Shown here piece after piece: positions 8,913-17,025 of a DNA stretch of 64,000 nucleotides (positions within the stretch are counted from its first letter, which is position 1; each line of letters begins with the position of its first letter). The position numbers and the translations under genes are program-made. Origin of the DNA: Roseateles sp. XES5 (lineage in GTDB: Bacteria > Pseudomonadota > Alphaproteobacteria > Rhizobiales > Rhizobiaceae); NCBI RefSeq assembly GCF_020535545.1, contig NZ_CP084752.1, positions 3,375,501-3,439,500 of the forward strand, in the 5' to 3' direction. A model generated the notes under the pieces. That model was given only the letters and a program-made list of their open reading frames with translations, was not told the DNA's origin and ran no database searches.

Positions 8913-10535
8913 ATGAAATATGTAACGGAAACGATCGTCCTGGCCGTGGGGGCGTTCATCGCCCTTCTCGGCGCGGCCTTTGCCCAGGACCGGCTCTTCG
9001 AGGCCCATATGTGGGTCCTCTTCTTCGTGCTGCTGGCCGGCACGCTTGTCATGGTGCGGCGCGTCTCCTTCGCGCCGGCCGGACCCGCTCCATCCGCGGT
9101 GGATGACGGCGGCTATTTCGACGATGTCGTCAAATACGGCGTCATTGCCACCGTGTTCTGGGGCGTCGTCGGCTTCCTGGTCGGCGTCTTCGTCGCGGCC
9201 CAGCTCGCTTTCCCCGATCTCAACATCGAGCCCTGGCTGAGTTACGGTCGCTTGCGCCCGCTGCACACCAATGCCGTGATCTTCGCCTTCGGCGGCTGCG
9301 CATTGTTCGCCACGTCCTATCACGTGGTTCAGCGCACCTCGCGCGCCCGTCTCTTCGGCGGCAATCTCGGCTGGTTCGTGTTCTGGGGCTACCAGCTCTT
9401 CATCGTCATGGCCGCCACCGGCTATCTGCTCGGCATCACGCAGGGCAGGGAATATGCCGAGCCGGAATGGTATGTCGACCTGTGGCTGACCGTCGTCTGG
9501 GTCGCCTATCTGATCGCCTTCCTCGGCACGATCATGACGCGCAAGGAACCGCACATCTATGTGGCGAACTGGTTCTATCTCGCCTTCATCGTCACCATCG
9601 CCATGCTGCACATCGTCAACAACCTGGCGGTGCCTGCCTCGTTCCTCGGCGTGAAGAGCTACTCGGCCTATGCCGGCGTGCAGGACGCCATGGTGCAGTG
9701 GTGGTACGGCCATAACGCGGTGGGCTTCTTCCTGACCGCAGGCTTCCTGGGCATGATGTATTACTACATCCCCAAGCAGGCCGGCCGCCCGGTGTACAGC
9801 TATCGCCTGTCCATCGTGCACTTCTGGGCCCTGATCTTCACCTATATGTGGGCGGGTCCCCACCACCTGCACTACACCGCGCTGCCCGACTGGGCGCAGA
9901 GCGTGGGCATGGTCTTCTCCCTGGTGCTGCTGGCGCCCAGCTGGGGCGGCATGATCAACGGCATCATGACCCTCAGCGGTGCCTGGCACAAGCTGCGTGA
10001 CGACCCGATCCTGAAGTTCCTGATCGTCTCGCTTAGCTTCTACGGCATGTCGACCTTCGAGGGGCCGATGATGTCGATCAAGACGGTCAACGCCCTGAGC
10101 CACTACACGGACTGGACCGTGGGCCATGTGCACTCCGGTGCCCTGGGCTGGGTGGGCCTGATCTCCATGGGCGCGGTCTACTTCCTCGTCCCGAAGCTGT
10201 GGAAGCGCGAACGGCTCTACTCGATCCGCATGGTCAACTGGCACTTCTGGCTCGCCACGCTCGGCATCGTCGTCTACGCGGCCGTCATGTGGGTCGCCGG
10301 CATCCAGCAGGGCCTGATGTGGCGCGAATACGACGAGCAGGGCTTCCTGGTCTACTCGTTCGCCGAAACGGTCGCGGCCATGTTCCCCTACTACGTGCTG
10401 CGCGCCGTCGGCGGCGGGCTGTTCCTCCTGGGGGCACTCATCATGGCCTACAACGTGACCATGACAATCCTCGGCTACCAGCGTGACGAGGCCCCGATCC
10501 CGGGCGCCGCGCCCGCGCTCCAGCCGGCCGAATAG
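8913..10535 (+). CDS. ccoN: cbb3-type cytochrome c oxidase subunit I (CcoN/FixN)
   Basis: This is the catalytic heme-copper subunit of the high-affinity terminal oxidase (540 aa, about 12 membrane spans). Recognisable family segments are [17 protein letters not shown] (copper and heme histidine helix), [17 protein letters not shown] and [13 protein letters not shown]. The first two residues of choice are the ATG at 8913 or at 8904; GGGG at 8900-8903 fits 8913 better. About 9610-10165 uses a different codon dialect (CTG, GTG, CCC, AGC) from the flanks, and its protein sequence looks less rhizobial. The FNR box upstream indicates microoxic control. Confidence 0.96.
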   Translation: MKYVTETIVLAVGAFIALLGAAFAQDRLFEAHMWVLFFVLLAGTLVMVRRVSFAPAGPAPSAVDDGGYFDDVVKYGVIATVFWGVVGFLVGVFVAAQLAFPDLNIEPWLSYGRLRPLHTNAVIFAFGGCALFATSYHVVQRTSRARLFGGNLGWFVFWGYQLFIVMAATGYLLGITQGREYAEPEWYVDLWLTVVWVAYLIAFLGTIMTRKEPHIYVANWFYLAFIVTIAMLHIVNNLAVPASFLGVKSYSAYAGVQDAMVQWWYGHNAVGFFLTAGFLGMMYYYIPKQAGRPVYSYRLSIVHFWALIFTYMWAGPHHLHYTALPDWAQSVGMVFSLVLLAPSWGGMINGIMTLSGAWHKLRDDPILKFLIVSLSFYGMSTFEGPMMSIKTVNALSHYTDWTVGHVHSGALGWVGLISMGAVYFLVPKLWKRERLYSIRMVNWHFWLATLGIVVYAAVMWVAGIQQGLMWREYDEQGFLVYSFAETVAAMFPYYVLRAVGGGLFLLGALIMAYNVTMTILGYQRDEAPIPGAAPALQPAE

Positions 10536-10546
10536 GAGGGGACACG

Positions 10547-11278
10547 ATGTCCATTCTTGATAAACACGCCATCCTCGAACGCAACGCGACGCTTCTCCTC
10601 GTCGGCTCGCTGCTCGTCGTCTCCATCGGCGGCATCGTCGAGATCGCCCCGCTGTTCTACCTGGAAAACACCATCGAGAAGGTGGAGGGCATGCGGCCTT
10701 ATTCGCCGCTGGAGCTCGCCGGTCGCGACATCTATGTCCGCGAGGGCTGCTACGTCTGTCACAGCCAGATGATCCGGCCGTTCCGCGACGAGGTGGAACG
10801 CTACGGGCATTATTCGCTGGCGGCGGAATCGATGTACGATCATCCGTTCCAGTGGGGTTCGAAGCGCACGGGGCCGGACCTTGCCCGCGTCGGCGACCGC
10901 TACTCCAACGAGTGGCACGTCCAGCACCTGATCGAGCCGCGTTCGGTCGTGCCGGAATCGGTGATGCCGAGCTATGCCTTCCTCAAGGAGACGCCGGTCG
11001 ATGTGAAGAACATCACGATGCATCTGGAAGCCAACCGCAAGGTCGGCGTCCCCTATACGGACGAGATGATCGCCAATGCCGCGGCCGACATGAAGGCGCA
11101 GGCCGATCCGAATGCCGACACGTCCGGCGTCGAGGGCCGCTACCCGAAGGCCAAGCTCGGCGATTTCGACGGCGACCCCGCCAAGCTCACCGAAATGGAT
11201 GCGCTGGTCGCCTATCTGCAGATGCTCGGCACGCTGGTGGACTTCTCCACCTATGACGACGCCGCCGGTTACCGCTGA
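10547..11278 (+). CDS. ccoO: cbb3 oxidase monoheme subunit II (CcoO/FixO)
   Basis: This membrane-anchored c-type cytochrome (243 aa) passes electrons to CcoN. There is one N-terminal membrane helix (about residues 14-33), then the heme site C68-YV-C71-H72, and a distal methionine candidate in [16 protein letters not shown] ends 6 bases before the start. It follows ccoN after 11 bases in the ccoNOQP order. Confidence 0.96.
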   Translation: MSILDKHAILERNATLLLVGSLLVVSIGGIVEIAPLFYLENTIEKVEGMRPYSPLELAGRDIYVREGCYVCHSQMIRPFRDEVERYGHYSLAAESMYDHPFQWGSKRTGPDLARVGDRYSNEWHVQHLIEPRSVVPESVMPSYAFLKETPVDVKNITMHLEANRKVGVPYTDEMIANAAADMKAQADPNADTSGVEGRYPKAKLGDFDGDPAKLTEMDALVAYLQMLGTLVDFSTYDDAAGYR

Positions 11279-11288
11279 GGAGGCCGCC

Positions 11289-11441
11289 ATGGAAACCTAT
11301 ACCGCCATGCGCCACTTCGCCGACAGCTGGGGCCTGCTCGCCATGACGCTGTTCTTCGCGGCCGTCGTTCTCTTCACCCTTCGCCCCGGCGCCCGCAAGG
11401 CCGCCGAACGGGCGGCTGAAATCCCTCTCAAGGAGGACTGA
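11289..11441 (+). CDS. ccoQ: cbb3 oxidase small subunit CcoQ/FixQ
   Basis: This 50-aa single-span membrane peptide reads YTAMRHFADSWGLLAM at the start and a charged C-terminus. Small CcoQ proteins stabilise the core complex and its interaction with CcoP. GAGGAGG precedes the ATG, and the gene fits exactly between ccoO and ccoP with 10- and 2-base gaps. Confidence 0.93.
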   Translation: METYTAMRHFADSWGLLAMTLFFAAVVLFTLRPGARKAAERAAEIPLKED

Positions 11442-11443
11442 TC

Positions 11444-12307
11444 ATGGCCGAGAAACACATCGATGAAATCTCGGGCGTCGAAACCACCGGCCACGAATGG
11501 GACGGCATCCGCGAACTGAACAACCCGATGCCGCGCTGGTGGGTCTGGTCGTTCTACGCCACTATCCTCTGGGCCATCGGCTACGCCATCGCCTTCCCGG
11601 CCTGGCCGATGATCACGGATGCGACGAAGGGCGTGCTCGGCTGGTCGAGCCGCGCCAATGTCGCCGCCGAACTGGCGAGCGCCAAGCAGGCCCAATCGGG
11701 CTTCCTCGACAGGATCGCCTCGTCGTCGCTGCAGGACATCATGGCCGATCCGCAGCTTTCGCAGTTCGCGATCGCCGGCGGCGCATCGGCCTTCAAGGTC
11801 AACTGCGCGCAGTGCCATGGTTCGGGCGCGGCCGGTGCGGCCGGCTTCCCCAACCTCAACGACGACGACTGGGTCTGGGGCGGCACGGTGGACGACATCT
11901 ACCAGACCATCGCCCACGGCATCCGCCATCCGGGCGACGAGGAGACCCGCACGTCGGAAATGCCGGCCTATGGCGATATCCTCCAGCCGGAGGAGATCAA
12001 GCAGGTCGCGGCCTATGTCGTCAGCCTGACGGGCACGCCGTCGGATGTCGCCCTGGTCGAGCCCGGCAAGCAGATCTTCGCCAACAACTGCGCGGCCTGC
12101 CATGGCTCGGACGCCAAGGGCAATCGCGAGATGGGCGCTCCGAACCTTGCCGACGCCATCTGGCTGAAGGGCGAGGGCGAGGCTGCCATCGCCGCGCAGG
12201 TCCGCTCGCCCAAGCACGGCGTCATGCCGGCCTGGCTGCCGCGTCTCGGCGATCCCGCCGTCAAGCAGCTTGCCGTCTTCGTGCATTCGCTGGGCGGCGG
12301 TGAGTAA
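11444..12307 (+). CDS. ccoP: cbb3 oxidase diheme subunit III (CcoP/FixP)
   Basis: This 287-aa protein has one membrane helix (about residues 33-55) and two cytochrome c domains with C121-AQ-C124-H125 and C216-AA-C219-H220. It takes electrons from the bc1 complex or soluble cytochromes and passes them to CcoO. It closes the structural operon and is followed by a clear terminator. The assembly genes ccoGHIS, usually next, begin only 2.6 kb further on. Confidence 0.96.
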   Translation: MAEKHIDEISGVETTGHEWDGIRELNNPMPRWWVWSFYATILWAIGYAIAFPAWPMITDATKGVLGWSSRANVAAELASAKQAQSGFLDRIASSSLQDIMADPQLSQFAIAGGASAFKVNCAQCHGSGAAGAAGFPNLNDDDWVWGGTVDDIYQTIAHGIRHPGDEETRTSEMPAYGDILQPEEIKQVAAYVVSLTGTPSDVALVEPGKQIFANNCAACHGSDAKGNREMGAPNLADAIWLKGEGEAAIAAQVRSPKHGVMPAWLPRLGDPAVKQLAVFVHSLGGGE

Positions 12308-12334
12308 GCGTACCTGCCGGATGAAAAAGCAGAA

Positions 12335-12362
12335 GGCCGCGGGTTCCCGCGGCCTTTTCGTT
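12335..12362 (+). terminator. Intrinsic terminator of ccoNOQP
   Basis: GGCCGCGG (12335-12342) and CCGCGGCC (12347-12354) form a perfect 8-bp stem with a 4-base loop, followed by TTTTCGTTT. It is located 27 bases after the ccoP stop. Confidence 0.88.
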
Positions 12363-12382
12363 TGGAGGAGAAGGTCTCCGTT

Positions 12383-13120
12383 TCAGGCGACGACCGTGTT
12401 GCGTCCCGCGGATTTCGCGCGATAGAGGTTGCGGTCGGAGGCCGCGAGCGCTTCGGCCGGATCGAAGCGCGGCGCGCAATGGAAGGCGCCGATGCTGACG
12501 CCAAGGGCGATACGGGTCCCGGCGGGCGTATCGAGGTCGATGGCTTCCACCGCCTCGCGGATCGTCTGGGAATGGGCGAGCATGCGCTCGGGCGAGGCTT
12601 CGTGCAGGAAGACGGCGAATTCCTCGCCGCCGAGCCGGCCGGCGAGATCGTTTTCCCGTGAAAGGCCAGCAAGGACGGTGCCGATCACGCTCAGCGCCGC
12701 ATCGCCCGTCGCATGGCCGAAGCGGTCGTTGACCGACTTGAAGTGATCGACATCGAGGAAGAGCAGGCCGCCATGCACACCGGCGCGGCTGCGTGCGTCG
12801 AGTTCGGCGAGGAAGGCCGCGCGATTGAGCAGGCCGGTCAGCGCGTCGCGCCGGGCCTGATGCTGCAGCCGGGCATAGGCTTCGGCAAGGTCGTCCCGGG
12901 TCCGGGCGAGCGCGCTATTGGCAAGGCGCAACCGCTCGGCCTGCCAGAAATGCAGCAGCGAGGCGGGAATGGAAACGGCGATGGGGCAGGCGATCGTCAT
13001 GACGAGCCCGGCGCCCGCCACCTTGCCGCCGAGCATGGGCACGAAAGCGAAACTGATCAGCAGCGAGGCTGCGACCGAAAGCGCCGCCACCGCCAATGTC
13101 TTGCCGAAAATCCTGACCAT
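12383..13120 (-). CDS. Membrane diguanylate cyclase (GGDEF domain)
   Basis: The 245-aa protein has two predicted N-terminal membrane helices (about residues 8-30 and 36-58), a short coiled linker and a GGDEF domain from residue 90. The active site is GGEEF at 164-168. An inhibitory I-site RxxD (R155-D158) lies five residues before it, so the enzyme should make c-di-GMP from GTP with product inhibition. There is no recognisable sensory domain. The gene is antisense between the two halves of the cco locus and convergent with ccoP. Confidence 0.9.
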   Translation of the reverse strand: MVRIFGKTLAVAALSVAASLLISFAFVPMLGGKVAGAGLVMTIACPIAVSIPASLLHFWQAERLRLANSALARTRDDLAEAYARLQHQARRDALTGLLNRAAFLAELDARSRAGVHGGLLFLDVDHFKSVNDRFGHATGDAALSVIGTVLAGLSRENDLAGRLGGEEFAVFLHEASPERMLAHSQTIREAVEAIDLDTPAGTRIALGVSIGAFHCAPRFDPAEALAASDRNLYRAKSAGRNTVVA

Positions 13121-13236
13121 CGAACGAGCCCGCGCCTGTTGAACCGCGGGCCCTGACTAGAAGCGTCTGATTGAAAAAGCCTGAATTCTCTCGGTAAAAC
13201 CCGCGCCAACCCTCAAATTGACGTTACGGCAGGCAT

Positions 13237-14019
13237 TTACCGGTCCGACCAGACCGCAAGCTCGTATCCATCGGGGTCGGCGAACTGGAAACGACGGCCG
13301 CCGGGGAAGGCGAAGATCGGCTTGACGACCGTGCCGCCCGCCTTTTCCACGCGGGCCAGCGCGTCTTCGAGATCGTCGGCGAAAAGGATGACGAGCGGTC
13401 CGCCCTTCGCGCTCACCGGCGCCAGCGTCGTGAAGCCGCCGGTAAGGCGGCCGTCCTGGAACTCGCAATACTCCGGGCCGTAATCGGTGAAGGTCCAGCC
13501 GAAGGCGTCGCCGTAGAAGGCCTTGGCGCTCGCGATATCCGCCACGTTGAACTCGATATAGTCGATCTTGCGATCCGCGCCTCTGTTGCTCATGCCGTCG
13601 TCTCCTTGCCTTGCATCGGTGTCTTCCATCAGTCTTGCCAGCGTTTCGAGATCGCGCGCCACGTGGGCGGCGTCCGATTCGAAGGCCGCATCGTCCATAT
13701 CCGGTTGCCGCAGCAGCGTGAACATTACTTCGGTGCCGTCGCCGTTGGGCACGACGCGCAGCGCGTTCTCCACCACGAGGCCGTCCGGGAATGTCACCGT
13801 GTGGTCCATGACGCCGAAATCGTTCGGCGGGGCAAAGCGCACCCGCACGTTTCCGACCGGGCCGCCATCGGCAATCCAGTCGTCGCCGTCAGGGACAAGG
13901 CCTGCCGCAAGGCCCGAGGCCCAGAGCGGCATGTTTTCCGGCCGGGCGGCGAAGGCATAGACCGCGCGCCAGTTGCGCTCGATGGTCCTGTGAACGATGC
14001 GGGCGGTGAGGGTGGTCAT
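13237..14019 (-). CDS. Fusion of an SRPBCC domain and a glyoxalase-like VOC domain
   Basis: The 260-aa frame begins with a SRPBCC/polyketide-cyclase-like domain (residues about 1-125, typical RIVHRTIERNWRAVYAFAARPENMPLWASG start) and ends with a VOC domain (residues about 150-260, IDYIEFNVADIASAKAFYGDAFGW). No metal-ligand set can be assigned with confidence. The start at 14019 is chosen from AAAGGAG. At the domain border there is an in-frame ATG (13591-13593) with its own AAGGAG at 13602-13607, so the VOC half may also be made alone. The substrate is unknown. It is next to an AraC regulator in the same orientation. Confidence 0.8.
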   Translation of the reverse strand: MTTLTARIVHRTIERNWRAVYAFAARPENMPLWASGLAAGLVPDGDDWIADGGPVGNVRVRFAPPNDFGVMDHTVTFPDGLVVENALRVVPNGDGTEVMFTLLRQPDMDDAAFESDAAHVARDLETLARLMEDTDARQGDDGMSNRGADRKIDYIEFNVADIASAKAFYGDAFGWTFTDYGPEYCEFQDGRLTGGFTTLAPVSAKGGPLVILFADDLEDALARVEKAGGTVVKPIFAFPGGRRFQFADPDGYELAVWSDR

Positions 14020-14081
14020 GGGCGTCTCCTTTGACGCGACCATACGCGATCGCGCGCCGGTGTCTTGGACGAAACGGACAG

Positions 14082-14837
14082 TCAGCCGCGCATCTGGCAC
14101 AGGATTTCACCGGGCGTCAGGCTCGTCAGCGCCAGCACGTCGCGGTTCATGTGCGCCTGGTCGGCAAAGCCGCTTTCGGCGGCAAGGCCGGCAAGCGTGT
14201 TCTCGCGATGCGCCATGCGGCCAAGCAGTGTCTGGAAGCGGAGGATGCGGGAAAGCGTCTTCGGGCCATAGCCGAATTCGGCGGTGCTCAGGCGCCGCAG
14301 GGTGCGTTCCGTCACGCCCATTTCGACGGCGATGGCGTCGGCCGGCAGGCGTGTGCTCAGCGCGTGCAGGGCGGCCACATTCGGCCGCACCGCCGGCAGG
14401 TCCCGCATTGTCGCCGCGAAAGCTGCCTGCAGGTGCTTCAGGCGCTGGAGCGGATCGCCGAGGGCAAGCATCCGGTCATGCTGCGCGCCGAAGCCGCCGG
14501 GCAGGATATCGCCGAGCGCGACGACCGTGCCGGTAAGCTGGTCGAGGTCGCAGCGCAGCAGAGGGCGGGCGATCCCGGGCCGCAGGCGCAAACCGAGAAT
14601 CACCTGTCCCGGCCGGAGGCGCGGATAGGCCGCGACGCGGTCCGGTCCGGCGAGGAGAAAGCCGCCTTCCGTCCAGAGCAGATCGACGCAGCCGTCCGGC
14701 ACGACGGCGACGCGTGCGGCAGATGGGCTGTCGGGGGCGCGGTGCATCCAGACACAGCGAACCGCCCCTGATAGCGCCGGGGCAGCGGCGAATTCACGGT
14801 AGTCGCCATAGCGTTTCGCCAGGATGGTTTCCGTCAT
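14082..14837 (-). CDS. AraC-family transcriptional regulator
   Basis: This 251-aa protein has an N-terminal ligand-type domain (about 1-150) and a C-terminal two-helix-turn-helix AraC domain (about 155-245, AIAVEMGVTERTLRRL then LAGLAAESGFADQAHMNRD). The last segment ends in the usual LTPGEILCQ. The gene is 62 bases upstream of the SRPBCC-VOC gene on the same strand and probably controls it. It diverges from ccoG. Confidence 0.88.
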   Translation of the reverse strand: MTETILAKRYGDYREFAAAPALSGAVRCVWMHRAPDSPSAARVAVVPDGCVDLLWTEGGFLLAGPDRVAAYPRLRPGQVILGLRLRPGIARPLLRCDLDQLTGTVVALGDILPGGFGAQHDRMLALGDPLQRLKHLQAAFAATMRDLPAVRPNVAALHALSTRLPADAIAVEMGVTERTLRRLSTAEFGYGPKTLSRILRFQTLLGRMAHRENTLAGLAAESGFADQAHMNRDVLALTSLTPGEILCQMRG

Positions 14838-14884
14838 CGCGTCCTTCCGTGCGGCAACCCGCCACGCCCTGTCTTGCTGAAAAC

Positions 14885-14898
14885 TTGACGTAGATCAA
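14885..14898. promoter_or_regulatory. FNR box upstream of ccoG
   Basis: TTGACGTAGATCAA matches TTGAT-N4-ATCAA except for C at the fifth base. It ends 58 bases before the ccoG start. The assembly operon therefore has its own oxygen-responsive site despite being separated from ccoNOQP. Confidence 0.8.
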
Positions 14899-14956
14899 CG
14901 ATAGCCGTCCTTGTTGGCGTCATTGTGCCGGCACAACGACACGTGCGGCCGAGCCT

Positions 14957-16528
14957 ATGCAACAGAATTCCACCACCATCTACAATTCCATCGAACGCCA
15001 TGAGGCGGAAGCCGTCAATTCGGCGAAGGTGCGCAAGCCGCTCTACGAGAAGCGCAAGAAGATCTTCCCGAAGCGTGCGGAAGGCCGCTTCCGGCAGTTC
15101 AAGTGGCTGGTGATGCTGATCACGCTCGGCATCTATTACCTGACGCCGTGGATCCGCTGGGATCGCGGCCCGCATGCGCCGGACCAGGCCGTGCTGGTCG
15201 ATCTCGCCGGCCGCCGCTTCTATTTCTTCTTCATCGAGATCTGGCCGCAGGAATTCTTCTTCGTGGCGGGCCTGCTGGTCATGGCGGGGTTCGGCCTCTT
15301 CCTCGTCACTTCGGCGGTTGGACGCGCCTGGTGCGGCTATGCCTGTCCGCAAACCGTGTGGGTCGATCTCTTTCTCGTCGTGGAGCGGGCCATCGAGGGC
15401 GACCGCAATGCGCGCATGAAGCTCGATGCCGGCCCATGGACCTTCGATAAGATCTGGAAGCGCGTCAGCAAGCATGTCACCTGGCTGGTGATCGCGGTGG
15501 CGACCGGCGGCGCCTGGATCTTCTATTTCGCCGATGCGCCGAGCCTGCTGATCGATTTCGCCACGCTGCAGGCCCCGCCCGTCGCCTACATCACCGTCGC
15601 CATCCTCACCGCCACGACCTACATTTTCGGCGGCCTGATGCGCGAGCAGGTCTGCACCTATATGTGCCCCTGGCCGCGCATCCAGGCAGCGATGCTGGAC
15701 GAAAGCTCGCTGGTCGTCACCTATAACGACTGGCGCGGCGAGCCGCGCACCCGTCATGCCAAGAAGGCCATCGCCGCCGGCGAGAGCGTCGGCGACTGCG
15801 TCGACTGCAATGCCTGTGTCGTCGTCTGTCCCATGGGCATCGACATCAGGGACGGCCAGCAACTCGAATGCATCACCTGCGCGCTCTGCATCGATGCCTG
15901 CGACAATGTCATGGACAAGCTCGGCAAGGAGCGCGGTCTCATCGCCTATGCGACGCTTTCGGACTATTCGAGCAACATGGCGCTGGCGACGGCCGGTGCC
16001 ACAGCGCCGGTCGATCCGAAGCGCGTGCGCGATGCCGAGGGCCGTTTCGACGACCGGATCAAGCATTTCAACTGGCGCATCATCTTCCGTCCGCGCACGC
16101 TGTTCTATTTCGGCGTCTGGTCGCTGGCGGGGCTGGCGCTGCTCTTCGCGCTGCTGTCGCGCGACCGGCTGGACCTCAACGTCATCCACGACCGCAACCC
16201 GCAATTCGTCATCGAATCGGATGGCTCGATCCGCAATGGTTATGCGGTGAAGCTGCTCAACATGATCCCCGAGCCCCGTGTCATCGCCGTCTCCATCGAG
16301 GGCATGCCGGGCGCGACCATGAAGGTCGTCGGGCACGACGGCGCGGACGGCCGCAGCGTCGACGTGCCTGTCGACCCGGACAAGGTGACGGCGCTGCGTG
16401 TTTTCGTCACCCTGCCCAAGGATCGGCTTGCGGAAGCCGCCGAAGGCTTCCAGATTATCGCCGAGGACCGGCAGGGCCACGAGCGCGACGTCTATTCCGC
16501 CAACTTCAACACGCCGGGAGCAAAGTGA
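14957..16528 (+). CDS. ccoG: cbb3 oxidase assembly ferredoxin CcoG/FixG
   Basis: This integral membrane iron-sulfur protein (523 aa) is needed for cbb3 oxidase assembly, probably as a cupric reductase. It shows WCGYACPQTVW and CTYMCPWPR membrane-face motifs and two 4Fe-4S ferredoxin-type clusters in CVDCNACVVVCPMGID and CITCALCIDACD (about residues 278-318). A C-terminal Ig-like periplasmic domain follows the last helix. The stop overlaps the ccoH start by one base. Confidence 0.96.
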   Translation: MQQNSTTIYNSIERHEAEAVNSAKVRKPLYEKRKKIFPKRAEGRFRQFKWLVMLITLGIYYLTPWIRWDRGPHAPDQAVLVDLAGRRFYFFFIEIWPQEFFFVAGLLVMAGFGLFLVTSAVGRAWCGYACPQTVWVDLFLVVERAIEGDRNARMKLDAGPWTFDKIWKRVSKHVTWLVIAVATGGAWIFYFADAPSLLIDFATLQAPPVAYITVAILTATTYIFGGLMREQVCTYMCPWPRIQAAMLDESSLVVTYNDWRGEPRTRHAKKAIAAGESVGDCVDCNACVVVCPMGIDIRDGQQLECITCALCIDACDNVMDKLGKERGLIAYATLSDYSSNMALATAGATAPVDPKRVRDAEGRFDDRIKHFNWRIIFRPRTLFYFGVWSLAGLALLFALLSRDRLDLNVIHDRNPQFVIESDGSIRNGYAVKLLNMIPEPRVIAVSIEGMPGATMKVVGHDGADGRSVDVPVDPDKVTALRVFVTLPKDRLAEAAEGFQIIAEDRQGHERDVYSANFNTPGAK

Positions 16529-17025
16529 TGGCCGCAGAACGCAGACAACAGGGCTTCGTCTTCACCGGCTGGCATATGCTGGGCGTCATGGTGCTGTTCT
16601 TCGGCACGATCATCACGGTCAACCTCATCATGGCCTGGAACGCCTCGCACAGCTGGAGCGGCCTGGTGGTGCAGAACACCTATGTCGCCAGCCAGCAGTT
16701 CAACGGCAAGGTCGCGGAAGCCAAGGCGCTTGCCGCGAGCGGCATCGAAGGCAGCCTCACCATCGAAGGCGGCCGCATCGCCTATCGCGTGGTCGATGCC
16801 AAGGGCGCGCCGCTGATTGCCGACGATGTCTCGGCGGTCTTCAAGCGCCCGGTGGACGAGCGTGAGGATTTCACGCTGGCGCTGAAACCGGCCGGGCAGG
16901 GGCTTTTCACCGCCGAGCGCGACATTGCGCGCGGCCAGTGGATCGTCGACATCGCGACGAAACGCGACGGCGTGAAGGTGTTCCACCAGACGGTTCGCAC
17001 CGTCGTTGCGGGAGGCGTGCAATGA
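16528..17025 (+). CDS. ccoH: cbb3 oxidase assembly protein CcoH/FixH
   Basis: This 165-aa membrane-anchored protein has an N-terminal helix at about residues 13-35 (GWHMLGVMVLFFGTIITVN) and a soluble FixH domain. It is part of the machinery that assembles the cbb3 oxidase and is thought to work with CcoI. Its start overlaps the end of ccoG and its stop overlaps the ccoI start in ATGA, so the three genes are translationally coupled. Confidence 0.95.
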   Translation: MAAERRQQGFVFTGWHMLGVMVLFFGTIITVNLIMAWNASHSWSGLVVQNTYVASQQFNGKVAEAKALAASGIEGSLTIEGGRIAYRVVDAKGAPLIADDVSAVFKRPVDEREDFTLALKPAGQGLFTAERDIARGQWIVDIATKRDGVKVFHQTVRTVVAGGVQ

